Shown here: positions 35,345 to 43,019 of the stretch, one piece after another
Layout: every line of letters begins with the position of its first letter
How positions within the stretch are numbered: position 1 is the first letter of the stretch
Program-made: the position numbers and the translations under genes
The notes under the pieces: generated by a model
What the model saw: the letters and a program-made list of their open reading frames with translations, nothing else
Databases searched by the model: none
What the model was told of the DNA's origin: nothing
From: Scandinavium sp002470465
GTDB taxonomy: Bacteria; Pseudomonadota; Gammaproteobacteria; Enterobacterales; Enterobacteriaceae
Direction: 5' to 3'
NCBI RefSeq assembly: GCF_040750395.1
Contig: NZ_JBFLVD010000008.1
Location: 62,001-126,000 of the forward strand
Length of the DNA stretch: 64,000 bases

Positions 35345-36409
35345 ATGAAAAAAATCACGCTGTCGCTTATCGCTTTGGGGTTGCTCAATTCCGTGGCCGC
35401 CTTTGCTGAAACCCCGACGCCGGTTCCGGCGGCTATCGCCAACCACAGCGGGCCGATCCGTATCGCGATTATTCGTAACCTCGGCTCGGACGACAACACG
35501 ACGCAGTTTGTCTCCGGCGCGATTCAGGAAGGCAAAAAGCTCGGCTTTAAGGTCAGCACCTTCCTGAGCAACGGCGACGATGCCAGATTCCAGGACTTCG
35601 TCAACCAGGCCATCAGCCAGAAATATGACGGCATTATTCTCTCCCAGGGCCGCGATCCATACTCCACGGCGCTGGTGAAAAAGGCCGTCGATGCGGGCAT
35701 TAAAGTGGCGGTGTTTGATACTGCGGTGAACGGCGAGATTCCGGGTGTGACCGTGACTCAGCAGGACGACGCCTCGCTGACGGATCTCTCCTTCGGCCAG
35801 TTGGTGAAAGACTTTAACGGCAAGGCCAACATCATCAAGCTGTGGGTGGCAGGCTTCCCGCCAATGGAGCGCCGCCAGGCCGCGTACAAAGCACTGCTGA
35901 AGCAGAACCCGGGTATTAAAGAACTGGAGTCCATCGGCGCGGTCTCTTCCGACGTGCAGGGCGATACCGCGAACAAAGTGGGCGCGGTGCTGGCGAAATA
36001 CCCGAAAGGCAAAATCGACGCTATCTGGGGCACCTGGGATGCATTCAGCCAGGGCGCGTATAAGGCTCTGAAAGAGAACGGCCGCACCGAAATCAAACTC
36101 TACAGCATCGACGTTTCTAACCAGGATTTGCAGCTGATGCGCGAGGCCAACAGCCCGTGGAAGGTGAGCGTGGCGGTCGATCCTAAGCTGATTGGGGCCA
36201 CCAACGTGCGTCTGATCGCCAATAAAATTGCCGGGGAAGCCACGCCTGCGACCTACGATTTTAAAGCGGCGGCGATTCCGCAGGCGCTGCTGGCGGCGCA
36301 GCCGGGCGCGGTGAACGTGGCGTCCTTAAGTAAAATCATTCCGGGCTGGGGGCAGACGGAAGACTTTATTGCGCCGTGGTTTGCCACGCTGGAAGCGAAA
36401 TCAAAATAA
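35345..36409 (+). CDS. Periplasmic sugar-binding protein (Peripla_BP_4)
   Basis: Ribose-type periplasmic receptor, 354 aa. The signal peptide is about 1-21 (LLNSVAAFA/ETPTP). The fold pattern is IRIAIIRNLGSDDNTTQFVSGAIQEGKKLGF, then DFVNQAISQKYDGIILSQGRDP, VAVFDTAVNGEI, and the C-terminal lobe AIWGTWDAFSQGAYKAL. It lies in an operon with the RbsA-like and RbsC-like genes, followed by a REP and the LVIVD gene. The position next to mtnK makes methylthioribose or another ribose derivative a reasonable guess, unproven. Confidence 0.9.
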   Translation: MKKITLSLIALGLLNSVAAFAETPTPVPAAIANHSGPIRIAIIRNLGSDDNTTQFVSGAIQEGKKLGFKVSTFLSNGDDARFQDFVNQAISQKYDGIILSQGRDPYSTALVKKAVDAGIKVAVFDTAVNGEIPGVTVTQQDDASLTDLSFGQLVKDFNGKANIIKLWVAGFPPMERRQAAYKALLKQNPGIKELESIGAVSSDVQGDTANKVGAVLAKYPKGKIDAIWGTWDAFSQGAYKALKENGRTEIKLYSIDVSNQDLQLMREANSPWKVSVAVDPKLIGATNVRLIANKIAGEATPATYDFKAAAIPQALLAAQPGAVNVASLSKIIPGWGQTEDFIAPWFATLEAKSK

Positions 36410-36480
36410 TGCCCGGTGGCGCTGCGCTTACCGGACCTGGGGTTTTGCAGGCCGGTTAAGGCGCAGCCGCCATCCGGCGT
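36409..36480. repeat. REP pair between the binding-protein gene and the LVIVD gene
   Basis: GCCCGGTGGCGCTGCGCTTA and the opposing GGCCGGTTAAGGCGCAGCC form a hairpin pair that begins at the stop codon of the transporter operon. It could lower expression of the downstream gene relative to the transporter. Confidence 0.8.
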
Positions 36481-36492
36481 AGGGAATCAACG

Positions 36493-37734
36493 ATGTCTGA
36501 CTTACCTTGCCCGGATTACAGCCGCAATATGCGGCTGATTGGGCACAGCGACCAGGGCGGGCGGCCCGACGGCGTACAGCTGATGGTACATCGCGGCTAT
36601 GCGTACATCGGGCATATGGTGTCGCAGGGCTTTTCTGTGGTTGATGTGCGCGACCCCAAAAATCCTAAAGCGGTGAACTACATCGCCGCACCGCCGGGGA
36701 CGTGGAACGTGCATTTGCAGGCTCACGACGATCTTCTGCTGGTGATCAACGCCCGAGATCTGTTTGCCGACGCGCGCTTCGCCGATGAAAAGGTCTATTA
36801 CACCCGCTCCGTGGGCGACACGGTCAGCGACGTGCAGGACAAAGGCTGGAGCGCCGGACTGCGCGTGTTCGATATCTCCACGCCTGATAAACCCAGAGAA
36901 ATTGGTTTTCTGTCGCTCAACGGCATCGGCATTCACCGTATCTGGTACGTCGGAGGGCGCTGGGCGTACGTCTCGGCGCTGATCGACGGCTTCAGCGACT
37001 ATATCTTCCTGACTATCGATCTCAGCGACCCGCGCAAGCCCGAAGTGGCCGGGCGCTGGTGGCTGCCGGGCATGAACCAGGCGGCGGGCGAAACGCCGGA
37101 CTGGCCGGAGGGTAAACGCTACGCGCTGCATCACGCCATCATTGCGGGTGATACCGCTTACGGCAGCTGGCGCGACGGTGGATTAACGATTCTGGATGTG
37201 AAAGACCGAACGGAGCCGAAGCTGATTGCCCATCGTAACTGGAGCCCGCCGTTTGGCGGCGGAACGCATACCGCGCTGCCGCTGCCTGACAGGGATCTGC
37301 TGGTGGTGCTGGACGAAGCGGTGCTCGACAATCAGGAAGACGGCGAGAAGCTTATCTGGCTGTTTGATATTCGCGAGCCGTCGAACCCGGTGAGCATCGC
37401 CACCTTCCCGCAGCCGGAGGAAATCGACTACGTGGCGAAGGGGGCGCATTTTGGCCCGCACAATCTGCATGAAAACCGCCCTGGCAGTTTTGTCAGCTCA
37501 ACGCTGATTTTCGCCACGTACCAGAATGCAGGCGTTCGCGCGTATGACATTTCCAACCCGTACCGTCCGGTGGAAACCGGCGCGCTGGTGCCCGCCGCGC
37601 CGCAGCGGATGATGGATACGCGTCCGGGCAGGCCGCAGGTGATTCAGTCCTGTGACGTGTTTGTTGATGCGCAGGGGATTATCTACAGCACGGACTACAA
37701 CGGCGGGCTGTCGGTGATTGAATATCTGGGGTGA
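36493..37734 (+). CDS. LVIVD-repeat beta-propeller protein
   Basis: Uncharacterised 413-aa protein with repeated LVIVD-type blades: GFSVVDVRDPKNPKAVNYI, GLRVFDISTPDKPREIGFL, FLTIDLSDPRKPEVAGRW, LTILDVKDRTEPKLIAH, IWLFDIREPSNPVSIATF and VRAYDISNPYRPVETGAL. About seven blades suggest a full propeller. There is no signal peptide or membrane segment, so it is probably cytoplasmic. Conserved histidines occur between blades (HRIWYVGG, YALHHAII, HTALPLPD, HFGPHNLHEN), which could form a metal or substrate site. It follows the ABC operon on the same strand, so an enzymatic role on the imported compound is possible. No reaction can be named. Confidence 0.82.
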   Translation: MSDLPCPDYSRNMRLIGHSDQGGRPDGVQLMVHRGYAYIGHMVSQGFSVVDVRDPKNPKAVNYIAAPPGTWNVHLQAHDDLLLVINARDLFADARFADEKVYYTRSVGDTVSDVQDKGWSAGLRVFDISTPDKPREIGFLSLNGIGIHRIWYVGGRWAYVSALIDGFSDYIFLTIDLSDPRKPEVAGRWWLPGMNQAAGETPDWPEGKRYALHHAIIAGDTAYGSWRDGGLTILDVKDRTEPKLIAHRNWSPPFGGGTHTALPLPDRDLLVVLDEAVLDNQEDGEKLIWLFDIREPSNPVSIATFPQPEEIDYVAKGAHFGPHNLHENRPGSFVSSTLIFATYQNAGVRAYDISNPYRPVETGALVPAAPQRMMDTRPGRPQVIQSCDVFVDAQGIIYSTDYNGGLSVIEYLG

Positions 37735-37754
37735 TTGTTTGTTAACGAGGATGT

Positions 37755-37950
37755 CGCCCTCTCCCTGACCCTCTCCCGGAGGGAGAGGGAACGGTAATGT
37801 GCGGTCTTTGAATTTTGCGCTCTCCCAAGGCCTAAGGAAAGAGTGTGGTTTTCTCCCTCTCCCTTTGGGATAGGGCCGGGGAGAGGGGGAGTGATGGTGT
37901 TTTGTGGGTCCGGTTTGTAGGCCCGGTAAGGCATTGCCGCCCCGGGCAAT
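37755..37950. repeat. GC-rich palindromic repeat, copy C, plus a REP unit
   Basis: CCCTCTCCC/GGGAGAGGG inverted pairs (37755-37790 and 37854-37890) are followed by a single REP unit (TAGGCCCGGTAAGGCATTGC, 37918-37950). Together they separate the convergent LVIVD and mtnK genes. No gene is seen here. Confidence 0.75.
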
Positions 37951-37971
37951 TAGCATAACCGGGCATCAAAG

Positions 37972-39171
37972 CTAGCTGTACTGCCGAACCCGCGCAATCA
38001 GCTCATCCACGCCGTCGATTTTGCCCGCCAGCACAATCAGCGCGCGGCCAAGCGTGATGGCGTGGCGCAGGCACTCGTGGCGCATGGTGTCATCTTTGAT
38101 GGTGTCGATATCCGCCACGTGCGACAGCCCCACGCTTCGGCGAATCAGTTCGGTGCCGCAGAAGCCAACCGCGTCGTGCCACACTTTCTTCAGGAACGCG
38201 CTGCTGTAGCCGGGGAAGGCCAGAGCGGCGTCGCGGGATTTTTCCGTTGCCAGCGCCTGGAAGCGCTCGGAGAAGGTGTTCCACAGCTCCTGAATATCGA
38301 CCAGACGCTGCTCGCGCCCGGCGGCGGCATCGCGAATGCCGAGCTGGCCAGGCAGGCCGCAGTAGTTCAGCAGCAGATTGCCAATTGCCGTGCCGACGTC
38401 AAAGCCAATCGGGCCAAAATAACCAAACTCGGCGTCGATCGCCTTCAGGCTGCCGTCGGCGACGAAAATAGATCCGCTGTGGATGTCGCCGTGCAGCAGC
38501 GCTTCAGCCTGAGAGAAGAAGCGGTGTTTGAGCGAGGCGACCGCCAGTTTAAGCGCCGCGTCGTCGCGCAGCGCGGCAACGTCGGCTTCAAGTTCAGCCG
38601 GGTAGTTATTGTGCTCATGTACCTGATACGGGTCGTTGAAGAACAGATCTTCGGTGATCTCGCACATTTCCGGGTTGATGAAGTTCGCCACCTGCGCCTT
38701 TTTCTGGTGAGGATGCAGGTAAAAATCGCTGGTGTGGAACAGGGTTTGCGCGAGGTAAACGCCGAGCTGCGTGGCGGCCTGCGGGTAATAGATGCCCTGA
38801 ATCAGCTCGCCGCGCCAGATGCGGTGATCGGACAGATCTTCCATCAACATCACCGCCAGTTCCGGGTCGAAATGATGGATGTTGACCGTGTGCTCCGGCG
38901 AATGTTTGTAATGCTCAACCAGCGTCTGCGCTTCGAGCCGCGCGCGGTCAATGGTCAGCGGCCAGGACTCGCCGACGCAGCGCACGTAGGGCAGCGCCTG
39001 CTTGACGATAATCCGGCTTACGCCCTGGGTATCGAAGATTTTAAACACCAGGTTGAGGTTGCCGTCGCCGACCTCCTGCGCGGATACCAGCTCTGACGGA
39101 TTGTCCAGGCCGCCGAACTGCTGCGCATAAGCAACGGCATCCTGAGCGGTGAAGGTGTGGTAGTGCGACAT
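37972..39171 (-). CDS. mtnK: 5-methylthioribose kinase
   Basis: Phosphorylates 5-methylthioribose to its 1-phosphate, the entry of methionine salvage from methylthioribose. It has 399 aa from ATG 39171 (MSHYHTFTAQDAVAYA), equal to the Klebsiella enzyme. Kinase-fold motifs are EVGDGNLNLVFKI, VKQALPYVRC, MEDLSDHRIWRGEL, catalytic HGDIHSGSIFV and metal-binding IDAEFGYFGPIGFD. Five upstream in-frame codons are not used in homologues. Divergent from mtnA over a MetJ-box-like site. Confidence 0.95.
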   Translation of the reverse strand: MSHYHTFTAQDAVAYAQQFGGLDNPSELVSAQEVGDGNLNLVFKIFDTQGVSRIIVKQALPYVRCVGESWPLTIDRARLEAQTLVEHYKHSPEHTVNIHHFDPELAVMLMEDLSDHRIWRGELIQGIYYPQAATQLGVYLAQTLFHTSDFYLHPHQKKAQVANFINPEMCEITEDLFFNDPYQVHEHNNYPAELEADVAALRDDAALKLAVASLKHRFFSQAEALLHGDIHSGSIFVADGSLKAIDAEFGYFGPIGFDVGTAIGNLLLNYCGLPGQLGIRDAAAGREQRLVDIQELWNTFSERFQALATEKSRDAALAFPGYSSAFLKKVWHDAVGFCGTELIRRSVGLSHVADIDTIKDDTMRHECLRHAITLGRALIVLAGKIDGVDELIARVRQYS

Positions 39172-39221
39172 TGCCTCGTTCCTCATATTCTCATAATCAG
39201 ATAGCCAGAAATAAAGCCATT

Positions 39222-39238
39222 CAGACGTCTATACATCC
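39222..39238. promoter_or_regulatory. MetJ box between mtnK and mtnA
   Basis: A perfect met box AGACGTCT (39223-39230) is followed by a weaker 8-mer ATACATCC (39231-39238). It lies 52 bases from the mtnK start and about 53 from mtnA. MetJ with S-adenosylmethionine binds tandem met boxes, so both genes are probably repressed when methionine is plentiful. Confidence 0.75.
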
Positions 39239-39290
39239 GGAATTCATCCTGACACAATGTGCTACAACAACGCAACAGGGATTTAACGCT

Positions 39291-40313
39291 ATGCAGACAT
39301 TACAGACCACCAGCCTGCGGGTACGCGATAACCAGCTGTTCATTCTCGACCAGCAGGCGCTGCCGCAGCAGTCGAACTGGCTGGACGCCAGCAGCGTAGA
39401 GGCGCTGGTTGGCCACATTCATGCCCTGCGCGTGCGCGGTGCGCCGCTGATTGGCCTTTCCGCCAGCCTGCTGCTGGCGCTGCTCGCGGAGCGTGGGCTT
39501 AACCGCGATGAACTGCTCACCGCGCTGGAAACTCTGCGCGCCTCGCGCCCGACGGCAGTAAACCTGATGAATAATCTCGACCGCATGAAGCTCGCTCTGG
39601 CGCATGAAGATTTTGTTCCGGCGCTGGTGGCTGAAGCGCTGCGGCTGATTGAGGAAGATAAGCAGCTTTGCGAGCGTATTGCGCAGGCGGGAAGCGCGCT
39701 CGTCAAACCGGGTAGCCGGTTGCTGACGCACTGCAACACCGGCGGCCTGGCAACGGCGGGTGTCGGCACTGCGCTCGGCGTGATTAACTTCGCGTATCAG
39801 CAGGGTAACGTGGTGAACGTCTGGGTGGATGAGACGCGTCCATTGTTGCAGGGAGGGCGACTCACCGCCTGGGAACTTGGCGTGCTGGGCGTGCCGTATC
39901 AGCTGATCACCGATTCGATGGCTGCCAGCCTGATGGCGAAAGGGCAGGTCGACGCCGTGTGGGTGGGGGCAGATCGCATTGCCGCCAACGGCGATGTGGC
40001 GAACAAAATCGGCACCTACTCGCTGGCGGTGCTGGCGAAGTTTCACGGCATTCCGTTCTACGTTGCTGCGCCGCAGACGACGCTCGACCCGCATTGCCCG
40101 AACGGGGACGCGATCCCGATTGAACAACGCGCCGCAGCCGAAGTCACCGGCGTTGCAGGCAGCTTTGGGGCCGTGCAGTGGGCTCCGGAAGAGGCAAAAG
40201 TCTACAACCCGGCATTCGACGTCACACCCGCTGCGCTCATCAGCGGCTGGGTGCTCGACACGGGGGTGGTGACGCCAGAAGAGGTTGCCGCGGGGAGATT
40301 TGTCGGAGTCTGA
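39291..40313 (+). CDS. mtnA: 5-methylthioribose-1-phosphate isomerase
   Basis: Isomerises methylthioribose 1-phosphate to methylthioribulose 1-phosphate, 340 aa from ATG 39291 (MQTLQTTSLRVRDNQ). The open frame upstream to 39171 crosses the promoter and is rejected. Blocks of the eIF2B-like family are present: RVRGAPLIGLSASL, LLTHCNTGGLATAGVGTALG containing the catalytic cysteine, WVDETRPLLQG, and VGADRIAANGDVANKIGTYSLA containing the catalytic aspartate. It is followed 38 bases later by the broken SRPBCC gene. Confidence 0.95.
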   Translation: MQTLQTTSLRVRDNQLFILDQQALPQQSNWLDASSVEALVGHIHALRVRGAPLIGLSASLLLALLAERGLNRDELLTALETLRASRPTAVNLMNNLDRMKLALAHEDFVPALVAEALRLIEEDKQLCERIAQAGSALVKPGSRLLTHCNTGGLATAGVGTALGVINFAYQQGNVVNVWVDETRPLLQGGRLTAWELGVLGVPYQLITDSMAASLMAKGQVDAVWVGADRIAANGDVANKIGTYSLAVLAKFHGIPFYVAAPQTTLDPHCPNGDAIPIEQRAAAEVTGVAGSFGAVQWAPEEAKVYNPAFDVTPAALISGWVLDTGVVTPEEVAAGRFVGV

Positions 40314-40315
40314 CT

Positions 40316-40341
40316 CTCTTTAAGGGGATCCCCTCAAAGAG
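40316..40341. terminator. Near-perfect palindrome after mtnA
   Basis: CTCTTTAAGGGGA and TCCCCTCAAAGAG form a 26-base dyad with one mismatch and no spacer, 3 bases after the mtnA stop and 10 bases before the GTG of the SRPBCC remnant. It could end the mtnA transcript or be an operator of the lost gene. A T-tract is missing, so classic Rho-independent termination is not supported. Confidence 0.4.
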
Positions 40342-40350
40342 GACAAAACC

Positions 40351-40410
40351 GTGACTCAGGACCCGAATACCGACCTGAAGCTGGAACGCGTGGTGGATGC
40401 ACCGCGCGAT
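40351..40410 (+). pseudogene. 5' remnant of an SRPBCC (AHSA1-type) gene
   Basis: GTG 40351, preceded by AAGAGGAC, opens VTQDPNTDLKLERVVDAPRD, the classic first strand of Activator-of-Hsp90-type SRPBCC proteins. Similarity stops abruptly at 40410, exactly where the stop codon of the opposite-strand hcp gene (40412) begins. The other part of the gene is found at 42531-42671, so the cassette between them has interrupted it. Confidence 0.75.
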
Positions 40411-40411
40411 T

Positions 40412-40912
40412 TTACGATTGGGATTCGTTCTGTTTGGCTGGCTTCATCCAGGCATCATCGTATTTGATGTTACCTCTGACATAATTCCATTCAATCCCTC
40501 TGAAGCGTAACCCGACAACCTCATGCATGTTAGGCGTTGAGCTCCCAGGATAATAAACATGGGTAAAATCGACCGAAGAAACAACAACGCTGTCTAATGT
40601 GATGGTATAGATTTCTGCCTCCATTCCTGCTTCGACAATCTCATAATATTTAATTATCGCTTTCTGCAATCGCTTCGATTCACAGACGGCAATAGCAAGA
40701 TACGGACTTATTTTATCCAGCTGCTTATGCAGTTTAATGGAATCATGTTGTCTTGTTCCTGTCATGCTGCCGGTAAAACTGTCTACACCTTGCCTTACAC
40801 CATAGCTGCTATTCATGATCTCTATCGCTCCTTCTCTGCCCGGAGCCATACAATCACCTGGAATCTGCATTCCATTTTCATCGTATAAAAATAAGTAAGC
40901 GGGTAATGACAT
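40412..40912 (-). CDS. hcp: Type VI secretion system tube protein, Hcp family (orphan)
   Basis: Hcp stacks as hexameric rings to form the inner tube of the type VI secretion system and can carry effectors. It has 166 aa, the normal Hcp length. Family marks are MSLPAYLFLYDENGMQIPGD at the N-terminus, SVDSF-like YGVRQGVDSFTGSMTGTRQHD, LHKQLDKISPYLAIAVCESK, KYYEIVEAGMEAEIYTITLDS and HEVVGLRFRGIEWNY. There is no C-terminal toxin extension. It is the last gene of a four-gene minus-strand operon, beginning 2 bases after the lipoprotein stop. No baseplate, sheath or ClpV genes are in the window, so it must use a system encoded elsewhere. AT-rich like the rest of the island. Confidence 0.88.
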   Translation of the reverse strand: MSLPAYLFLYDENGMQIPGDCMAPGREGAIEIMNSSYGVRQGVDSFTGSMTGTRQHDSIKLHKQLDKISPYLAIAVCESKRLQKAIIKYYEIVEAGMEAEIYTITLDSVVVSSVDFTHVYYPGSSTPNMHEVVGLRFRGIEWNYVRGNIKYDDAWMKPAKQNESQS

Positions 40913-40914
40913 AA

Positions 40915-41247
40915 TTAGTGGTTTCCGTCGTTGTCTAAGAAAAATGAATCGCTGTAATGTTCGCCATTCAGGTCATAAGTCAGATGATAGCTATAGCCTC
41001 TGTTTAGCTCAGGTTTAATACATGAGTCAGGGTATGAAAGATTTAAATCATCTTTGTATGAAGTCGTTTTATATGGGCCACCTTGATTGGATTCAATTCG
41101 GTAATAATTTAATACGTCTTTTTTATCCACACTGAAACAAATGATATCTCCATTTATAAATACACTACGTGGAGTAGGTGCCCGATTTTCCATACCAGGA
41201 CAACCAGTAAGTAGGAGTATAAAAGGCAATATGGCTAATCTTTTCAT
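40915..41247 (-). CDS. Putative T6SS immunity lipoprotein, paralogue 2
   Basis: Small predicted lipoprotein, 110 aa. The lipobox LLLTGC puts Cys16 as the lipidated residue, so it faces the periplasm. The mature part shares the pattern CFSVDKKDVLNYYRIE, GGPYKTTSYKDDLNLSYPDSC, GYSYHLTYDLNGEHYSDSFF with the 41325-41654 product. Such small lipoproteins next to Hcp and T6SS effectors are typical immunity proteins that guard the periplasm. The role here is inferred from position and family resemblance. Confidence 0.75.
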   Translation of the reverse strand: MKRLAILPFILLLTGCPGMENRAPTPRSVFINGDIICFSVDKKDVLNYYRIESNQGGPYKTTSYKDDLNLSYPDSCIKPELNRGYSYHLTYDLNGEHYSDSFFLDNDGNH

Positions 41248-41324
41248 TCAGAGACCCTTATGCTATTGCTCCATATGCATTGCATTGTCATGCATACAAA
41301 GGGAATTATGTGATTGCGATATGG

Positions 41325-41654
41325 TTAATATTTCCAGTCGTTATTTAGGAATAATGAGTCGTAGTAATGCTTACCATTCATCCCATAAGTCAGTTTATAG
41401 CGATAACCTTTTTTTAACTTAGGCCTTATACATGTATCAGGGTATGAAAGAGCTACATCTTCTTTATATTCGAATATTTTATATGAACCACCTTTATATA
41501 TCTCAATACGGTAATAATTTAATACATCATTTTTATCCGTGCTGAAGCAAATTGAATCGCGAAAGAATAATGTATATCTAAGTTCATCATTGCTTTTATC
41601 TCCCTGGCAAGCTGAAAGGAGAAAGATTACAGCTATAATGGCTACATTTTTCAT
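41325..41654 (-). CDS. Putative T6SS immunity lipoprotein, paralogue 1
   Basis: Predicted lipoprotein, 109 aa, with lipobox LLSAC (Cys16). It aligns along its length with the next gene: CFSTDKNDVLNYYRIE, GGSYKIFEYKEDVALSYPDTC, GYRYKLTYGMNGKHYYDSLF. The two conserved cysteines (before FSxDK and after SYPD) could form a disulfide in both. Its start overlaps the metalloprotease stop by 4 bases (ATGA), the tight coupling expected of a toxin and its antidote. A 77-base gap without visible coding separates the two paralogues. Confidence 0.78.
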   Translation of the reverse strand: MKNVAIIAVIFLLSACQGDKSNDELRYTLFFRDSICFSTDKNDVLNYYRIEIYKGGSYKIFEYKEDVALSYPDTCIRPKLKKGYRYKLTYGMNGKHYYDSLFLNNDWKY

Positions 41655-42208
41655 TGAGGAAATCCTTTCATTACAGATTTGTATTTCTGAATAAGAGAGT
41701 AAACAGGTTCGTTAGAGTGATAATTACGAAATTTATGTAGGCTCTTATTAACTTCAAACCCCTCATTAAGGAGCAACCAGTAATCACTGGCTATTGACGC
41801 CTGTTGCTCCAGTCCATAATGAAGGAAATTATCTTTATCTAAGCTGTAGCAGTAATCAGCAAATCGTGAAAACAATCCTCTCGTTCTGACAAACATCCCT
41901 TTTTGTGCTTGCCATGCATGGACCATTTCATGCATGAACCTGTGTTTTTTTATCAGATCGTCTAATGAGAAATCGTGTGAATAGGTTTCTTCTCTGAACC
42001 ATAGTTCACCGTTGGGAGTCATGGCAATATCTACAGGTTGCAAGTTAAACGGGAGGTAGCTTTCGCGATGTATCCAGATGCGGCTGTAGATAAGACTTTC
42101 TCCGAATAACGTCCTTGCCAGCGCTATTTCTCCCAATGTTAATTGCCGAACTCCTCCGGGGAGTATTATTGTACTTGATGTGGGTGCTATATTTTCATCT
42201 ACCGGCAT
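41651..42208 (-). CDS. Putative zinc metalloprotease, candidate T6SS effector
   Basis: Predicted zincin of 185 aa from ATG 42208, after an AAGGGG ribosome-binding site. The core is HEMVHAWQAQ, about residues 91-100 (HExxH with two zinc histidines and the catalytic glutamate). About 40 residues later GLEQQASIASDYWLL has a glutamate placed to be the third ligand. The N-terminus (TIILPGGVRQLTLGEIALARTLFG) has no signal peptide, consistent with delivery by a secretion machine. It is first in an operon with two lipoproteins and Hcp, so effector with immunity and carrier is the best reading. A housekeeping peptidase is less likely given the neighbours. Target unknown. Confidence 0.75.
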   Translation of the reverse strand: MPVDENIAPTSSTIILPGGVRQLTLGEIALARTLFGESLIYSRIWIHRESYLPFNLQPVDIAMTPNGELWFREETYSHDFSLDDLIKKHRFMHEMVHAWQAQKGMFVRTRGLFSRFADYCYSLDKDNFLHYGLEQQASIASDYWLLLNEGFEVNKSLHKFRNYHSNEPVYSLIQKYKSVMKGFPQ

Positions 42209-42530
42209 CCTATCCCCTTACAATCATTTCCCATTGATATCTGTTACTGACAATACTCCTGAAATTTGTAAGTGAGTAAAGAAAATTCCTCCTGAAAACT
42301 CTTAAAATTAAAAATGATTAAGCAAAATCACGTTTATGGTTAGTAATGATGTGTTCTGACGGGCATTAAATAGCGGGGCGAGTTAGTTGAAGATTTAAAT
42401 GATACTCATAATTAAATATTCTGTCTGCTTAATTGCCACACGGGGAAATATCTTAGTGATTGCTGACAGGGTGAGGGGAAATAAGAGTGGATTAAAGTCT
42501 TTGTCATAGCGATGAGGAGGGGGAGATTTG
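42209..42530. other. AT-rich upstream region of the effector operon
   Basis: About 320 bases without a gene, holding the promoter side of the minus-strand cassette. On the minus strand there are two ribosome-binding-site-like runs (AGGAGGAATTTT near 42279, CAGGAGTATTG near 42256), neither followed by a meaningful ORF, perhaps relics of an earlier gene. No -10/-35 pair is assigned with confidence. Confidence 0.45.
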
Positions 42531-42671
42531 CCTGAACCTGGCTATCAAGGTGTCTATCTGGAAATCGCTTCAGGTAGAAAACTGGTCTTCACCGAGGGCT
42601 ACACAGAAGGCTGGGGGATGGTGCTGGATCAGCTGGTTGAGTATGTGAGGGGGAAATTATCTCAGACATGA
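42531..42671 (+). pseudogene. 3' remnant of the SRPBCC (AHSA1-type) gene, internally deleted
   Basis: The plus strand reads GYQGVYLEIASGRKLVFTEG, then YTEGWGMVLDQLVEYVRG, ending at TGA 42669-42671. In intact AHSA1-type proteins the KLVFTxxYxEGW segment and the final EGWxxxLDQL helix are far apart. Here they are fused at a shared EGW, showing a further internal deletion. It is the same strand and frame family as the remnant at 40351, so both come from one gene. Confidence 0.75.
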
Positions 42672-42779
42672 TTTTTAGGCTGTATTCTACCTAACGAATT
42701 CTGGTATCGTGTCAAAAGCCCATCAATGGACAACACAGCACCTTAGAATAACGAGGGTATTTCGTAAAGGAGAGGCGAT

Positions 42780-43019
42780 ATGAGTATGCCAGAATTGAAT
42801 AAAGATATTTATAATGAACTATCAGAGCTCATTACATCACATATGATGACGGAACATGAATTACATCTTGGCCAGTTTGAGTCTGAGGCATTGCTTGATG
42901 GGTTACTCAAGAAACTTATGCCGTCGATTTATAATATGGCTATTGAAGATGCCATTCTGTCTTTACGCGGCGCAGCAGAAAAAATCGAAGAGGAATTGGA
43001 TTTAAGGAAGATATTATGA
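42780..43019 (+). CDS. DUF2164 family protein
   Basis: Small conserved protein of 79 aa, function unknown. It has the DUF2164 pattern of an acidic helical protein: ESEALLDGLLKKLMPSIYNMAIEDA followed by a glutamate-rich helix (EKIEEELDLRK). The start ATG 42780 is preceded by AAAGGAGAGG. It overlaps the next gene by 4 bases (ATGA), so they form a two-gene operon just outside the SRPBCC remnant. Confidence 0.82.
   Translation: MSMPELNKDIYNELSELITSHMMTEHELHLGQFESEALLDGLLKKLMPSIYNMAIEDAILSLRGAAEKIEEELDLRKIL

Noticed and set aside
41248..41324. Remnant of a second effector gene between the two lipoproteins
   Set aside because: Both strands were read in the 77-base gap. Stops are frequent and no similarity to the metalloprotease C-terminus was seen.
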